From NCBI GenBank assembly GCA_900552385.1, contig URZI01000002.1, forward strand, positions 1 through 64,000: a DNA stretch of 64,000 bases. The letters are read 5' to 3'. Shown piece after piece: positions 17,280 through 24,903 of the stretch. The translations under genes and the position numbers were made by a program. This stretch comes from an uncultured Collinsella sp. (lineage in GTDB: Bacteria > Actinomycetota > Coriobacteriia > Coriobacteriales > Coriobacteriaceae). The number at the start of each line of letters is the position of its first letter. The first letter of the stretch is position 1. The notes under the pieces were generated by a model. That model was given only the letters and a program-made list of their open reading frames with translations, made no database searches and had not been told where the DNA came from.

Positions 17280-17310
17280 CCGCACGGTCGAAGCATCACC
17301 TAAAACAAAA

Positions 17311-17345
17311 ACGAGCGAGGACCTCAAAATCCTCGCTCGTTTTTT
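17311..17345 (+). terminator. Terminator of topA
   Basis: Perfect 11-bp arms (17311-17321, 17330-17340) with an 8-nt loop, then TTTTT. Confidence 0.9.
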
Positions 17346-17347
17346 AT

Positions 17348-17405
17348 CCGGCAGTTAGGGACGTTCCTTTTCTGCCGGCAGTTTAGGAACGTCCCTAACT
17401 GCCGG
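17348..17405. repeat. Perfect 20-bp inverted repeat with GGGACGTTCC core
   Basis: 17348-17367 and 17386-17405 are exact reverse complements around an 18-nt loop. The core GGGACGTTCC is related to the dispersed repeats at 9897 and 45168. It lies just past the topA terminator, in a convergent 3'-3' gap. Confidence 0.7.
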
Positions 17406-17423
17406 CTCGGGAACGACAAAGCG

Positions 17424-18407
17424 CTAGTTCACTTCGACGGGTTTGGCGCCGGGGTAGCGCTCCTCAAAGTCTAGGCGGTACTTATTGTCATTGGTGCCCG
17501 CCACGTTGTCGCGCGACAGCGGCGCCACGATCTCATTCTTGTGATCCGCAGGCTTGGTGTATTTCAGGCTGATCTCCCAGGCATCACAGATTGCGTCAAT
17601 GCGGTGATCCAGGTCATCGTACAGGGCGATGATGTCCTTCCAGGAGCTGTAGTTCTTAGAGCTCGTCGGGACGTCCAGGTTCTCGACGATGTCGTAATAC
17701 TGCTCGATGGTGTCCTCCGTGCGCTCGGCGACGTCGGCGAGATTTTGACGGGTGGTTCGATCCTCTTCCAGATAGCTGCCGTTGAAGTTCTGCGCGCAGC
17801 CACGGACGTAGTTGTCGAGGTCTTCGAGCAAGTCGTAGTATTCGCTCAGACGACGGTAGAGGTTCTGCTCGGAGAGCGTTGCTTCGCCGCCATCCTCGTC
17901 GTCATCGTCGTCATCGTCGTACAGGCTGTTGGGATCGCCGAGAGGCTTTAGGTCATCTTCGTCGACGTCATGGTGCAGCTTAGCTACCTCGGCAGCCGTC
18001 TGCGTGGCGGCGTTGTCGAAAGGTCTGATTGCAAAGAAGATGACCAGGGCGATGATGATCGCCACCAGCACAACGATAACGGCGATAAGCGGCCCGGTGC
18101 CGCTCTTTTTGGGAGCGGGGGTCTGTGGCGAAGCGGGCGCGTATGCGGGAGCCGGCTGCTGTTGGGGCGAGCCGCTCGCGACGGGTATGCGCTGCGTGGT
18201 CTCGACGGCCGCGGGGCTTGCGGCGGGGTCGGGTCGATAGGCGAGGGGGTCGTCCGCCTTGGCTTGCGGCGTATCGAGGGAACCGGTCTGCTCAAAAGCG
18301 GGCTGGCTATCGCTCGCGACTGTTTGCTCAACGGGTGCACCGCACGAGGTGCAGAACTTGGCATTATCTGCAAGAAGCTTGCCGCACGAGGCGCAATACC
18401 GAGACAT
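17424..18407 (-). CDS. Zinc-ribbon membrane protein of unknown function
   Basis: 327-aa protein: N-terminal zinc ribbon (two CxxC pairs in RYCASCGKLLADNAKFCTSC), a Pro/Ser/Ala-rich linker, one membrane helix at about residues 105-130 (IAVIVVLVAIIIALVIFF), then an outside region beginning with a run of Asp residues and continuing as mainly helical sequence. This is the layout of many uncharacterised double-Cys zinc-ribbon surface proteins. The start at 18407 was chosen for AAAGGAG 6 bp upstream, over a GTG at 18425. No function can be assigned. Confidence 0.8.
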   Translation of the reverse strand: MSRYCASCGKLLADNAKFCTSCGAPVEQTVASDSQPAFEQTGSLDTPQAKADDPLAYRPDPAASPAAVETTQRIPVASGSPQQQPAPAYAPASPQTPAPKKSGTGPLIAVIVVLVAIIIALVIFFAIRPFDNAATQTAAEVAKLHHDVDEDDLKPLGDPNSLYDDDDDDDEDGGEATLSEQNLYRRLSEYYDLLEDLDNYVRGCAQNFNGSYLEEDRTTRQNLADVAERTEDTIEQYYDIVENLDVPTSSKNYSSWKDIIALYDDLDHRIDAICDAWEISLKYTKPADHKNEIVAPLSRDNVAGTNDNKYRLDFEERYPGAKPVEVN

Positions 18408-18475
18408 TGCCACTCCTTTCGCCACATTTCAATGCAATACGACGATTATACCCAGCGTCCAAAATTCCCCATCAT

Positions 18476-18544
18476 AAGTTGCGGTGAAATAGGGACTGTT
18501 TGGCGGTCTCAGAGCTTCAATCAGTCCCTATTTCACCGCAACTT
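18476..18544. repeat. Perfect 23-bp inverted repeat
   Basis: 18476-18498 and 18522-18544 are exact reverse complements (ends AAGTTGCGGTGAAATAGGG), separated by 23 nt. It lies between the divergent zinc-ribbon gene and tmk. The perfect arms and lack of a T-run suggest a mobile repeat rather than a terminator. Confidence 0.7.
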
Positions 18545-18646
18545 CGGAAAGGCACCTTTAGCCATTGGGGACGCACCGAGCACTGGGGTATCATGGCTTG
18601 GTTGATATATCTGCATTTACGCGCCTTGTAGGAAGGGACTGCGCCC

Positions 18647-19330
18647 ATGGCTTTTGAGCCCGCTCAACATAGCTTCATTACGCTCGAGGGTGTCGATGGC
18701 GCCGGTAAATCTACGCAGGCGCGCCTGCTTGCCCGTGCGCTCGAACTCGCTGGCTACCAGGTTGTGAGCCTGCGCGAGCCGGGCGGTACCGCCATCAGCG
18801 AAAAGATCCGTGCTCTGCTGCTCGACCCTGCCAATACGGCGATGGGCGACACCTGCGAGTTGCTGCTCTACGAGGCGGCACGCGCTCAGTTGGTGCACGA
18901 GGTCATCGCGCCCGCCCTTGCTGCCGGCAAGGTGGTCCTGTGCGATCGCTTCTACGATTCCACGACCTGCTACCAGGCGTTTGCCGATGGCCTCGATCGT
19001 CAGATGGTGCGCGATGCCAATAACCTGGCCGTCGCGGGTACGCACCCGGCGCTCACGCTCGTCTATCACATCACGCCCGAGCAGGCGGCGCTGCGCATGG
19101 CCGATCGCGGTGCGGCCGACCGCATGGAGGCCAAGGGCATGGCCTTCCAAGAGCGCGTCTACCAGGGATTTTGCGCCATTGCCGCCGAGGAACCAAACCG
19201 CGTAAAGCTCATCGACGCGACCGCGACCATCGAGGAAGTCTTCGAGAAGACGGTCGAGCAGGTTCGCGCCTACGGCCTCGACATTCCGCAAGATGCCGTC
19301 GCCGCCGCGCTTGCCAAGGAGGCCGAGTAA
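18647..19330 (+). CDS. tmk: Thymidylate kinase
   Basis: Phosphorylates dTMP to dTDP for DNA synthesis. The P-loop EGVDGAGKST is at residues 14-23, the dTMP-binding CDRFYDST near residues 102-109, and the LID region DRGAADRME near 148-156. 227 aa is normal. Candidate -10 TATCAT lies about 55 bp upstream. It opens the tmk-holB-ricT cluster; the same order, with extra genes, is known from Bacillus. Confidence 0.96.
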   Translation: MAFEPAQHSFITLEGVDGAGKSTQARLLARALELAGYQVVSLREPGGTAISEKIRALLLDPANTAMGDTCELLLYEAARAQLVHEVIAPALAAGKVVLCDRFYDSTTCYQAFADGLDRQMVRDANNLAVAGTHPALTLVYHITPEQAALRMADRGAADRMEAKGMAFQERVYQGFCAIAAEEPNRVKLIDATATIEEVFEKTVEQVRAYGLDIPQDAVAAALAKEAE

Positions 19331-19331
19331 C

Positions 19332-20459
19332 ATGGCCCCCGCTCAGGCAAGCCTGCTGGCCAAGCTCGACACCCAAGAGCGCGTGCGCGACTTTTTGACC
19401 AATGCCGTCGCCAGCGGTCGTGCATCGCACGCCTACCTGTTTTTGGGCGCGCCCGGCGCGGGCAAGCTCGACGCCGCGTGGGCGCTCGCCCAAGCCTTCC
19501 TGTGCGAGCAGGATGGCTGCGGCTCATGCGATAGCTGCGTGCGCGTCGCCCGCCATACGCACCCCGACGTGCACTATTACACGCCCGAGAGCGCCACGGG
19601 CTACCTCATCGCCCAGACGCGCGAGCTACTCGACGACGTGCCCCTGGCGCCCATCCGCGCCAAGGCCAAGGTCTACATCATCGACCGTGCCGAGCAGCTG
19701 CGCGCCAACACCGCCAACGCGCTGCTCAAAACACTCGAGGAGCCGCCCGAGGGCGTTATGTTTATCTTGCTGGGCACCTCGGCAGACGTGATGTTGCCCA
19801 CCATCGTGAGCCGCTGCCAGTGCGTGCCGTTTCGGCTGGTGTCGCCCGCCGTTGCCGCGCAGGCCGTGAGCCGCGCCACCGGTCAGGATCCTGCGCGTTG
19901 TCGCATGGCCGTCGCCGTGGCGGGCAGCCCCACGCGTGGCATCGAGTTTCTCAAGAGCGCCGAGCGCCAGGACGCCCGCCGTCAGATGGTTCGCGCCATC
20001 GATTCGCTCATCGCCGCCGACGAGGCCGACGTGCTCAGCCGCGCCAAGTCGCTCATCGTCGCCGTTAAGGCGCCGCTCGCCGAGGTCAAGTCCACGCAGG
20101 AAAAGGTGCTCGAGCAAAACGCTGATTACCTGTCGCGTGGAGCATTGAAGCAGCTTGAGGACCGCAACAAGCGCGAGCTCAACGCGCGCGAGCGTTCGGG
20201 TATCATGGAAGCGCTGGCGAGCGCGCGGACGCTCATGCGCGATGTGCTACTGACGCTTCAGGACGAGGCAGCCGACGTGGTGAACGAAGACGTGCGCGAC
20301 ACGATCGGTCGGCTTGCCGCCGCGACCAATGTTGCGGGTGCCACCCGGGCGCTCGAGGCAGTCGCAACCGCCGAGCGCAACATCGCCAGAAACGTTACTC
20401 CCCAGCTGGCCATCGAGGTCATGCTGTTCGATATCAGGAAGGCACTGAAATGCCGTTAG
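19332..20459 (+). CDS. holB: DNA polymerase III delta' subunit
   Basis: Clamp-loader subunit of the replicative polymerase. AAA+ protein with a degenerate P-loop (GAPGAGKLD, residues 31-39), a zinc-binding Cys cluster (CEQDGCGSCDSC) and the SRC sensor motif in TIVSRCQCVPF. ATG 19332 begins one base after the tmk stop, with AAGGAGG 8 bp upstream. Its 3' end overlaps ricT by 10 bp. 375 aa is slightly longer than usual because of an extended helical C-terminus. Confidence 0.93.
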   Translation: MAPAQASLLAKLDTQERVRDFLTNAVASGRASHAYLFLGAPGAGKLDAAWALAQAFLCEQDGCGSCDSCVRVARHTHPDVHYYTPESATGYLIAQTRELLDDVPLAPIRAKAKVYIIDRAEQLRANTANALLKTLEEPPEGVMFILLGTSADVMLPTIVSRCQCVPFRLVSPAVAAQAVSRATGQDPARCRMAVAVAGSPTRGIEFLKSAERQDARRQMVRAIDSLIAADEADVLSRAKSLIVAVKAPLAEVKSTQEKVLEQNADYLSRGALKQLEDRNKRELNARERSGIMEALASARTLMRDVLLTLQDEAADVVNEDVRDTIGRLAAATNVAGATRALEAVATAERNIARNVTPQLAIEVMLFDIRKALKCR

Positions 20460-22141
20460 TCGTACCCGTTAAGTTTACCTACGCCTCGCGCGACCTGTGG
20501 TTCGATCCGCAGGATCTGGATATCCTCGAGGCCGATTATGCCATTTGCTCCACCGAGCGCGGAACCGAGATTGGCCTGGTCACGGCCGATCCCTTTGAGG
20601 TGCCGCAAGACGAGATCGGTCAGCCGCTCAAGCCCGTGCTGCGCGTGGCGAGCGACATCGACCTCCAGCTTGCCGACGACCTGGCCATCCAGGGCGACGA
20701 GGCCATGGTCGACTTCCGCCGCCTGGTCAAGGAGCTCGACCTCGAGATGAAGCCGGTGGGCGTCGAGTACCTGTTTGGCGGCGAGAAGGCCGTGTTCTAC
20801 TTTGCGGCCGAGGAGCGCGTCGATTTTCGCCAGCTCGTCAAGGATCTGTCCTCGACGCTGCACATTCGCGTCGACATGCGCCAGATCGGCGTGCGCGACG
20901 AGACCCGCCTGGTGGGCGGCTATGCCCAGTGCGGACAGGAACTCTGCTGCACGCGCTTTGGCGGACAGTTTGAGCCCGTCTCGATTCGCATGGCAAAAGA
21001 GCAAGACCTGCCGCTCAATTCCTCCAAGATCAGCGGCGTGTGCGGTCGTCTGATGTGCTGCCTGCGCTACGAGTTCGAGGCCTACAAGGACTTTAAGAGC
21101 CGTGCGCCCAAAAAGAAGACGCTCATCGATACGCCGCTTGGCAAGGCGCGTATCCAGGAGTATGACACGCCGCGTGAGCAGCTGGTGCTGCGCCTGGAGA
21201 ACGGCAAAGTCTTTAAGGTCAACCTAGCCGATATGACGTGCTCGGAGGGCTGCAAAAAGAAGGCCGCCGAGCAGGGCTGCAACTGCCGCCCCGACTGCGT
21301 GACGCGCGACGTGCTCGAGCGCATCGAGTCGCCCGAGATGCGCCTGGCGCTCATGGAGCTCGATCGCGAAAACGGCGTCGATGTGGGCGATGGCCTGTCG
21401 AGTGCCGACCGTCTGGCCGGCACGTCGATGCCCAAGCGCCGTCGTCGCGATGCTGAATCCGATGCTCGCGCCGGTCAGGGTCAGGGCGAGGGCCGTGGCC
21501 GCGGAAAAGGCCGCGGTAAGGCCGAGACACCCGAGGCCGAGGGGGCGGCCGATGGCCGTCGCCGTCGCAAGCGCGCGGGCTCGGGCGATGCTACCGAGGT
21601 TGCAGCCGCGGGCAAGAACGCCTCTCGCGAGCGCGAGGTTCAGCAGCCCCAGCAGCAGAATCGCGGCGGCGGCATGAACCCCACACGTCGCCGCCGCCGT
21701 CATCTGTCGAGCGAGGAGCGCGAGGACGCCTTCCGCGCCGCAGCTGCTCGCGAGGCCGGTGCCGCTTCCAAGGGCGCCTCGGCCTCCGATGCACCTGTCG
21801 ACAAGGGCGGCAAGTCACGTGGCGAGGAGGAGCGCGCGCCGCGTCCGCGCCGTCGCCATTCCTCGGGCGCGCAGCAGAAGCCTTCAGTGCCCTCCGTGGC
21901 CGATCAGGTCTCGGATGGCGAGGTCAAGGTCACGCGCCGTCGTCCCGGAGATGGCGGGGGAGCGGCTGCCAAGGCTTCGCATGGCGCCGCTCGCGACGAA
22001 CGCGAGCCGCGCGGTGGCGAGGGCTCGACCGACCAGGGTCAAAAGCGCCGTCGCCGTCGCCGTTCCCGCAAGCCGCGCCAGGATGGCGGCGAGGGCTCGA
22101 CTCCGTCTTCGTCCGCACCGCAACCGCCCGCCGGCGAATAA
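20450..22141 (+). CDS. ricT: PSP1-domain protein RicT/YaaT with long basic tail
   Basis: In Bacillus, RicT (YaaT) forms the Y-complex with RicA and RicF, carries Fe-S clusters and steers RNase Y processing of mRNAs. Residues 1-~290 form the conserved PSP1 module with Cys groups CGQELCC and CGRLMCC, and a further Cys-rich patch (CSEGCKK, CNCRPDC). Residues ~310-563 are a low-complexity tail rich in Arg, Gly, Ala and Ser with many RRR clusters, likely disordered and RNA-binding. The tail is far beyond the ~275-aa Bacillus form. It overlaps holB by 10 bp, so is translationally coupled. Confidence 0.9.
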   Translation: MPLVVPVKFTYASRDLWFDPQDLDILEADYAICSTERGTEIGLVTADPFEVPQDEIGQPLKPVLRVASDIDLQLADDLAIQGDEAMVDFRRLVKELDLEMKPVGVEYLFGGEKAVFYFAAEERVDFRQLVKDLSSTLHIRVDMRQIGVRDETRLVGGYAQCGQELCCTRFGGQFEPVSIRMAKEQDLPLNSSKISGVCGRLMCCLRYEFEAYKDFKSRAPKKKTLIDTPLGKARIQEYDTPREQLVLRLENGKVFKVNLADMTCSEGCKKKAAEQGCNCRPDCVTRDVLERIESPEMRLALMELDRENGVDVGDGLSSADRLAGTSMPKRRRRDAESDARAGQGQGEGRGRGKGRGKAETPEAEGAADGRRRRKRAGSGDATEVAAAGKNASREREVQQPQQQNRGGGMNPTRRRRRHLSSEEREDAFRAAAAREAGAASKGASASDAPVDKGGKSRGEEERAPRPRRRHSSGAQQKPSVPSVADQVSDGEVKVTRRRPGDGGGAAAKASHGAARDEREPRGGEGSTDQGQKRRRRRRSRKPRQDGGEGSTPSSSAPQPPAGE

Positions 22142-22204
22142 CGCCCGCGAGCGGATTTAGCCCGCCTTGCCCCGAGCGCATCGGGGTATCATAGCGCCGA
22201 ATCA

Positions 22205-22240
22205 ACAACCCTCCCCGCGACCGAACGTAGGGAGGGTTGT
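22205..22240 (+). promoter_or_regulatory. Hairpin covering the comF ribosome-binding site
   Basis: An 11-bp perfect stem (22205-22215 with 22230-22240) places the comF Shine-Dalgarno (GGGAGGG) in its 3' arm. The start codon TTG follows 3 nt later. A small hairpin at 22170-22186 and a TATCAT -10 (22187-22192 region) precede it. Sequestration would lower comF translation unless the stem is opened. Confidence 0.5.
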
Positions 22241-22243
22241 GTC

Positions 22244-23050
22244 TTGAAGAGCCATCTGAACATATTGAGCCGTCTGCAGGGAGCCGGTGCCCTACCGTTT
22301 GCGGACGAATTGCTACCGTTTGCCGAGCACGCGACGTACGAGGCGCTCGAGGCATTGTCGCCAACACGATGTACCGGCTGCGAGCGCGCCGGTGCGCTTA
22401 TTTGCCAAGACTGCCTGGCCGCGCTCACGCTCATCGACCCACGTCATAGCTGCACCCGATGCGGCGCCCCGTTTGGGGATTTGCTGTGCACTGAGTGTTC
22501 GGTCGAGGGCACGTCCTCGGCAATGGCGGAGGCGCTCGACCGCTGCCTGGCGTGCGCCGTCTATGCGCATCCGCTGCCGCGCATCATTAAAGCGTACAAG
22601 GACGCGGGCGAGCGACGTCTGGCTCCGTATCTGGCGGAGCTGCTCTACGACACCGCCCTGCATGCCCAGGTCGTAGCGCCCGATCGCTATGGAGGTGTGC
22701 TGTCCGGCGCGGATGCGGTGGTGTTTGTGCCTGCGACGGCGGCAGCGTTTCGGCGGCGTGGTTTTGATCATATGGAGGCTATTGCGCGCCCATTTTGCGA
22801 GCTGTCGGGTGTTCCCCTGCTCGATGCTCTCGTCAAGTACGGGCATGGCGACCAGCGCGAACTCGGTCGTGAGGAGCGCCGCGAGCGTGCCCAAGGCATG
22901 TACGAGACGGTTGAGGATGTGCGGGGCAAGCGCCTGCTGCTTATCGACGACGTTATCACCACGGGTGCGACGATGGCAGCGGCTTCGGCGGAACTCAAGC
23001 GCGCCGGTGCCGCGGCCGTTGATGGCCTCGCTATCGCACGCGTTTGGTAG
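22244..23050 (+). CDS. comF: ComF-family phosphoribosyltransferase-like protein
   Basis: 268-aa member of the ComFC/GntX family, needed for DNA uptake in naturally competent bacteria. N-terminal zinc site with Cys pairs CTGCERAG, CQDC, CTRCG and CTEC; C-terminal PRTase fold with the PRPP loop LLLIDDVITTGATM. Start is TTG 22244 after GGGAGGG. Other competence genes are not in the window, so the role is inferred from the family. The comF - (RNA) - hpf order continues to the right. Confidence 0.9.
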   Translation: MKSHLNILSRLQGAGALPFADELLPFAEHATYEALEALSPTRCTGCERAGALICQDCLAALTLIDPRHSCTRCGAPFGDLLCTECSVEGTSSAMAEALDRCLACAVYAHPLPRIIKAYKDAGERRLAPYLAELLYDTALHAQVVAPDRYGGVLSGADAVVFVPATAAAFRRRGFDHMEAIARPFCELSGVPLLDALVKYGHGDQRELGREERRERAQGMYETVEDVRGKRLLLIDDVITTGATMAAASAELKRAGAAAVDGLAIARVW

Positions 23051-23061
23051 GGGTGGTTCAG

Positions 23062-24171
23062 ATGGCAATAAAGATCGGGCAGCGTGGCAAGCCTGCAAGC
23101 GAGCAGCTGGCTGCTTCCGTAATTCTGACGGGTGCCTCGGCGCTGCGCATGATGCGCGCCGAGCGCCGGCAGATGGGCTACATAAGCTGGAAGGACCTTA
23201 ATCCCGATGAAGAGCGCCGTGTGCTGCGCGCATCGTCGCCCTCGACCGAGGACATCTATCTTCCCGATTTGGTGCGGATTGGGGCCGCAAGCGGCGAGGT
23301 GCAAGAAGATCTGTGCTTGCTGGTGGGATCTGCGGCGCAGCGCCGCCGCATCCCTGGCGTGAGCTGGTCCGTGTGTTCCGGGTTGCCCGCCGGCTCGATT
23401 CTAGAGGTGGAACCGGGGGTGTACAGTCTATCTCCCGAGGCCCTTTGTGTTGCCATCGCGCGCGAGGTCGGCTGCATCCAGGCGTTTGCCCTGGCCCAGG
23501 AACTGTGCTCTAAGATTTCACTGAGCGACCGCGGGAAGTATCTGCCTCCCTACACCTCGCCTGTCGTGAACAAATTGGCAAAGGACAAAGACCAGCCGCC
23601 AGATGTCGGTTACTTTGAGGTCGAGTCCGTGCTGACACCCGATCGCCTGGTAGATTACCTCGCGGCATGCAAGGGGAACGCGGCCAAGCAGCTGCGGCGT
23701 CTGTGCCCCTATCTTTCGGAAAACCTGCGCTCGCCCATGGAGTGCATCATGCTCGCTCTGTTTTCGCTTCCGTTTTCCTATGGCGGATTTGCCTGCGGTC
23801 CCTTTAAGACCGACTACAAGATCGAGTTCGATGACCGTGCGCAGGCAATCTCGGGGATGCCGCATGCAGTTTGCGATGCGTATCAGGAAGCAGCCCAGTT
23901 TGACCTGGAATACAACGGTGAGCTGGGCCATTCCTCCCGGAGGGGACGTATCCATGATGAAAAACGCAACACGGGCTTGATTACTATGGGAATCGAGGTC
24001 GCGACGGTCAATAACGAGATACTCTGCGACATGGAAGCAATGGAGGCGCTCGCATGGCGCATGCACCAGCGTATGCGAAAGCGGTACCGGAATCGTGTCG
24101 ATGCCCGCAGGAAAAAGCAAGAGGCGCTGCTTAACACGCTGCGGGCGTGTTTTGGGCTTAAACCCGCCTAA
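23062..24171 (+). CDS. Unknown protein with possible PD-(D/E)XK-like endonuclease end
   Basis: 369-aa protein I cannot name. The N-terminal two thirds (begins MAIKIGQRGKPASEQL, with WSVCSGLP and LSPEALCVAIA) show no known motif and resemble DNA-binding antitoxin-like proteins only loosely. The C-terminal third reads DLEYNGELGH, then a D..R...L spacing and GIEVATV, reminiscent of Vsr/DUF559-type PD-(D/E)XK nucleases. Start ATG 23062 has a weak AGGGG site 5 bp upstream; a TTG at 23044 overlapping comF is the alternative. It lies between comF and a MITE-like element and looks like an accessory gene. Nuclease activity is only a hypothesis. Confidence 0.6.
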   Translation: MAIKIGQRGKPASEQLAASVILTGASALRMMRAERRQMGYISWKDLNPDEERRVLRASSPSTEDIYLPDLVRIGAASGEVQEDLCLLVGSAAQRRRIPGVSWSVCSGLPAGSILEVEPGVYSLSPEALCVAIAREVGCIQAFALAQELCSKISLSDRGKYLPPYTSPVVNKLAKDKDQPPDVGYFEVESVLTPDRLVDYLAACKGNAAKQLRRLCPYLSENLRSPMECIMLALFSLPFSYGGFACGPFKTDYKIEFDDRAQAISGMPHAVCDAYQEAAQFDLEYNGELGHSSRRGRIHDEKRNTGLITMGIEVATVNNEILCDMEAMEALAWRMHQRMRKRYRNRVDARRKKQEALLNTLRACFGLKPA

Positions 24172-24205
24172 CAATGCTCTGAAACAGGGGGTTGGATATA
24201 TGCTC

Positions 24206-24422
24206 TGGCCAAAATATAGCAAATATGAGTACTGCTACAAATTCAGTAACAGCAAAATCAGGGATTTTGGGACTGGAAGATGGGGTAAATTAGAAAGTTA
24301 TTAAACAAATGTGGAATATCCTGGCATCAATCTGACGTTATAGAGCGTGAAAACAGCTTGCAGAGCCAAAAACTCCTGCTACTAAATTGGTAACAGTACT
24401 CATATTTGCTATTTTTTGGCCA
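24206..24422. mobile_element. MITE-like element with ~48-bp terminal inverted repeats
   Basis: 217-bp A/T-rich insert. The left end (24206-24252) and right end (24376-24422) are inverted copies with about five mismatches, both starting TGGCCAAAA and containing AGCAAATATGAGTACTG. The interior has no gene. No transposase is nearby, so movement would need one elsewhere. No clear target duplication was found by eye. Confidence 0.7.
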
Positions 24423-24572
24423 CGGCGCCCTAAGACGGGTGTGTTGGGGCTTTCCATAGGGGAGCGACGGGCTCAATCAGAGCGCGTGCGGCCCGTCCTG
24501 ACCTGCGAAATCTGTACTCGCGATGCGAATAACGCCCCTAACCTTAAACTTTAGCTTGAACTTAGTTATAAT
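24423..24572 (+). promoter_or_regulatory. Consensus promoter upstream of candidate structured RNA
   Basis: TATAAT (24567-24572) is a perfect -10 in the most A/T-rich part of the interval; the best -35 at 17 bp is TTAAAC (24544-24549). Upstream, 24423-24540 contains no gene. The promoter points at the structured region starting near 24579, not at a nearby start codon. Confidence 0.6.
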
Positions 24573-24578
24573 GCGCTT

Positions 24579-24880
24579 CGTTCCTACCAGGCTGTGGTTG
24601 CGGACGGACGAAATGCCCGTCCTAGTCCAAGACAGACGCGGTCAAAGGGATCCACGTAAGCGACCGCGTGCGCGCGGCGCGATCATGGCGCGTCCTAGAT
24701 GTAAGCCGCACCGTCCGTTCTACTTTCTTTGGGGCAATACCGCCTCGCGGGCGAGCGGGTCAGTCGTGAAGGTGGCTGCGGCCTCCCGAGCAAACACCCC
24801 GGTGCGCAAGTGTGGGGTCAAATACCAGGTCAGCTGGTGGGAACAACCCGATATTCCGCGCAACGCACGGATCGTATACG
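24579..24880 (+). ncRNA. Candidate raiA-motif structured RNA
   Basis: About 300 bases with a perfect -10 in front and no convincing gene. Several stems are visible: 24602-24607 with 24617-24622 (or long-range with 24711-24717), 24636-24643 with 24662-24669 (8 bp), CCG/CTCG with CGAG/CGG near 24740-24757, and ACCAG 24824-24828 with CTGGT 24834-24838. The reading frame of the lipoprotein stays open through it, but codon use (CGG, AGG, GTA) is unlike the neighbours. The raiA-motif RNA of Firmicutes and Actinobacteria is known to lie near comFC and upstream of raiA/hpf. Here the RNA lies between comF (22.2 kb) and hpf (26.2 kb). The ends are approximate and no covariance match was run. Confidence 0.55.
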
Positions 24881-24903
24881 ACACAGAAGGCAGGGTAGTG
24901 GAC

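Noticed and set aside
13944..17327. Very long open frame on the minus strand opposite hypB and topA
   Set aside because: It is the complement of two well-supported genes with clear motifs; high GC makes such antisense frames long. Its sequence is repetitive in Leu/Gly/Arg with no family pattern.
24579..24880. tmRNA, RNase P RNA, 6S RNA or T-box leader instead of raiA-type RNA
   Set aside because: No tRNA-like end or tag frame, no GAGGAAAGTCC-type P RNA core and no AGGGTGGNACCGCG box; the nearest T-box-like string (AAGGTGGCTGCGG) lacks the required core.
24523..24903. N-terminal extension of the lipoprotein (about 127 extra codons)
   Set aside because: The frame is open, but codon use differs, it would bury the signal peptide, and a perfect -10 followed by stems indicates RNA rather than protein.
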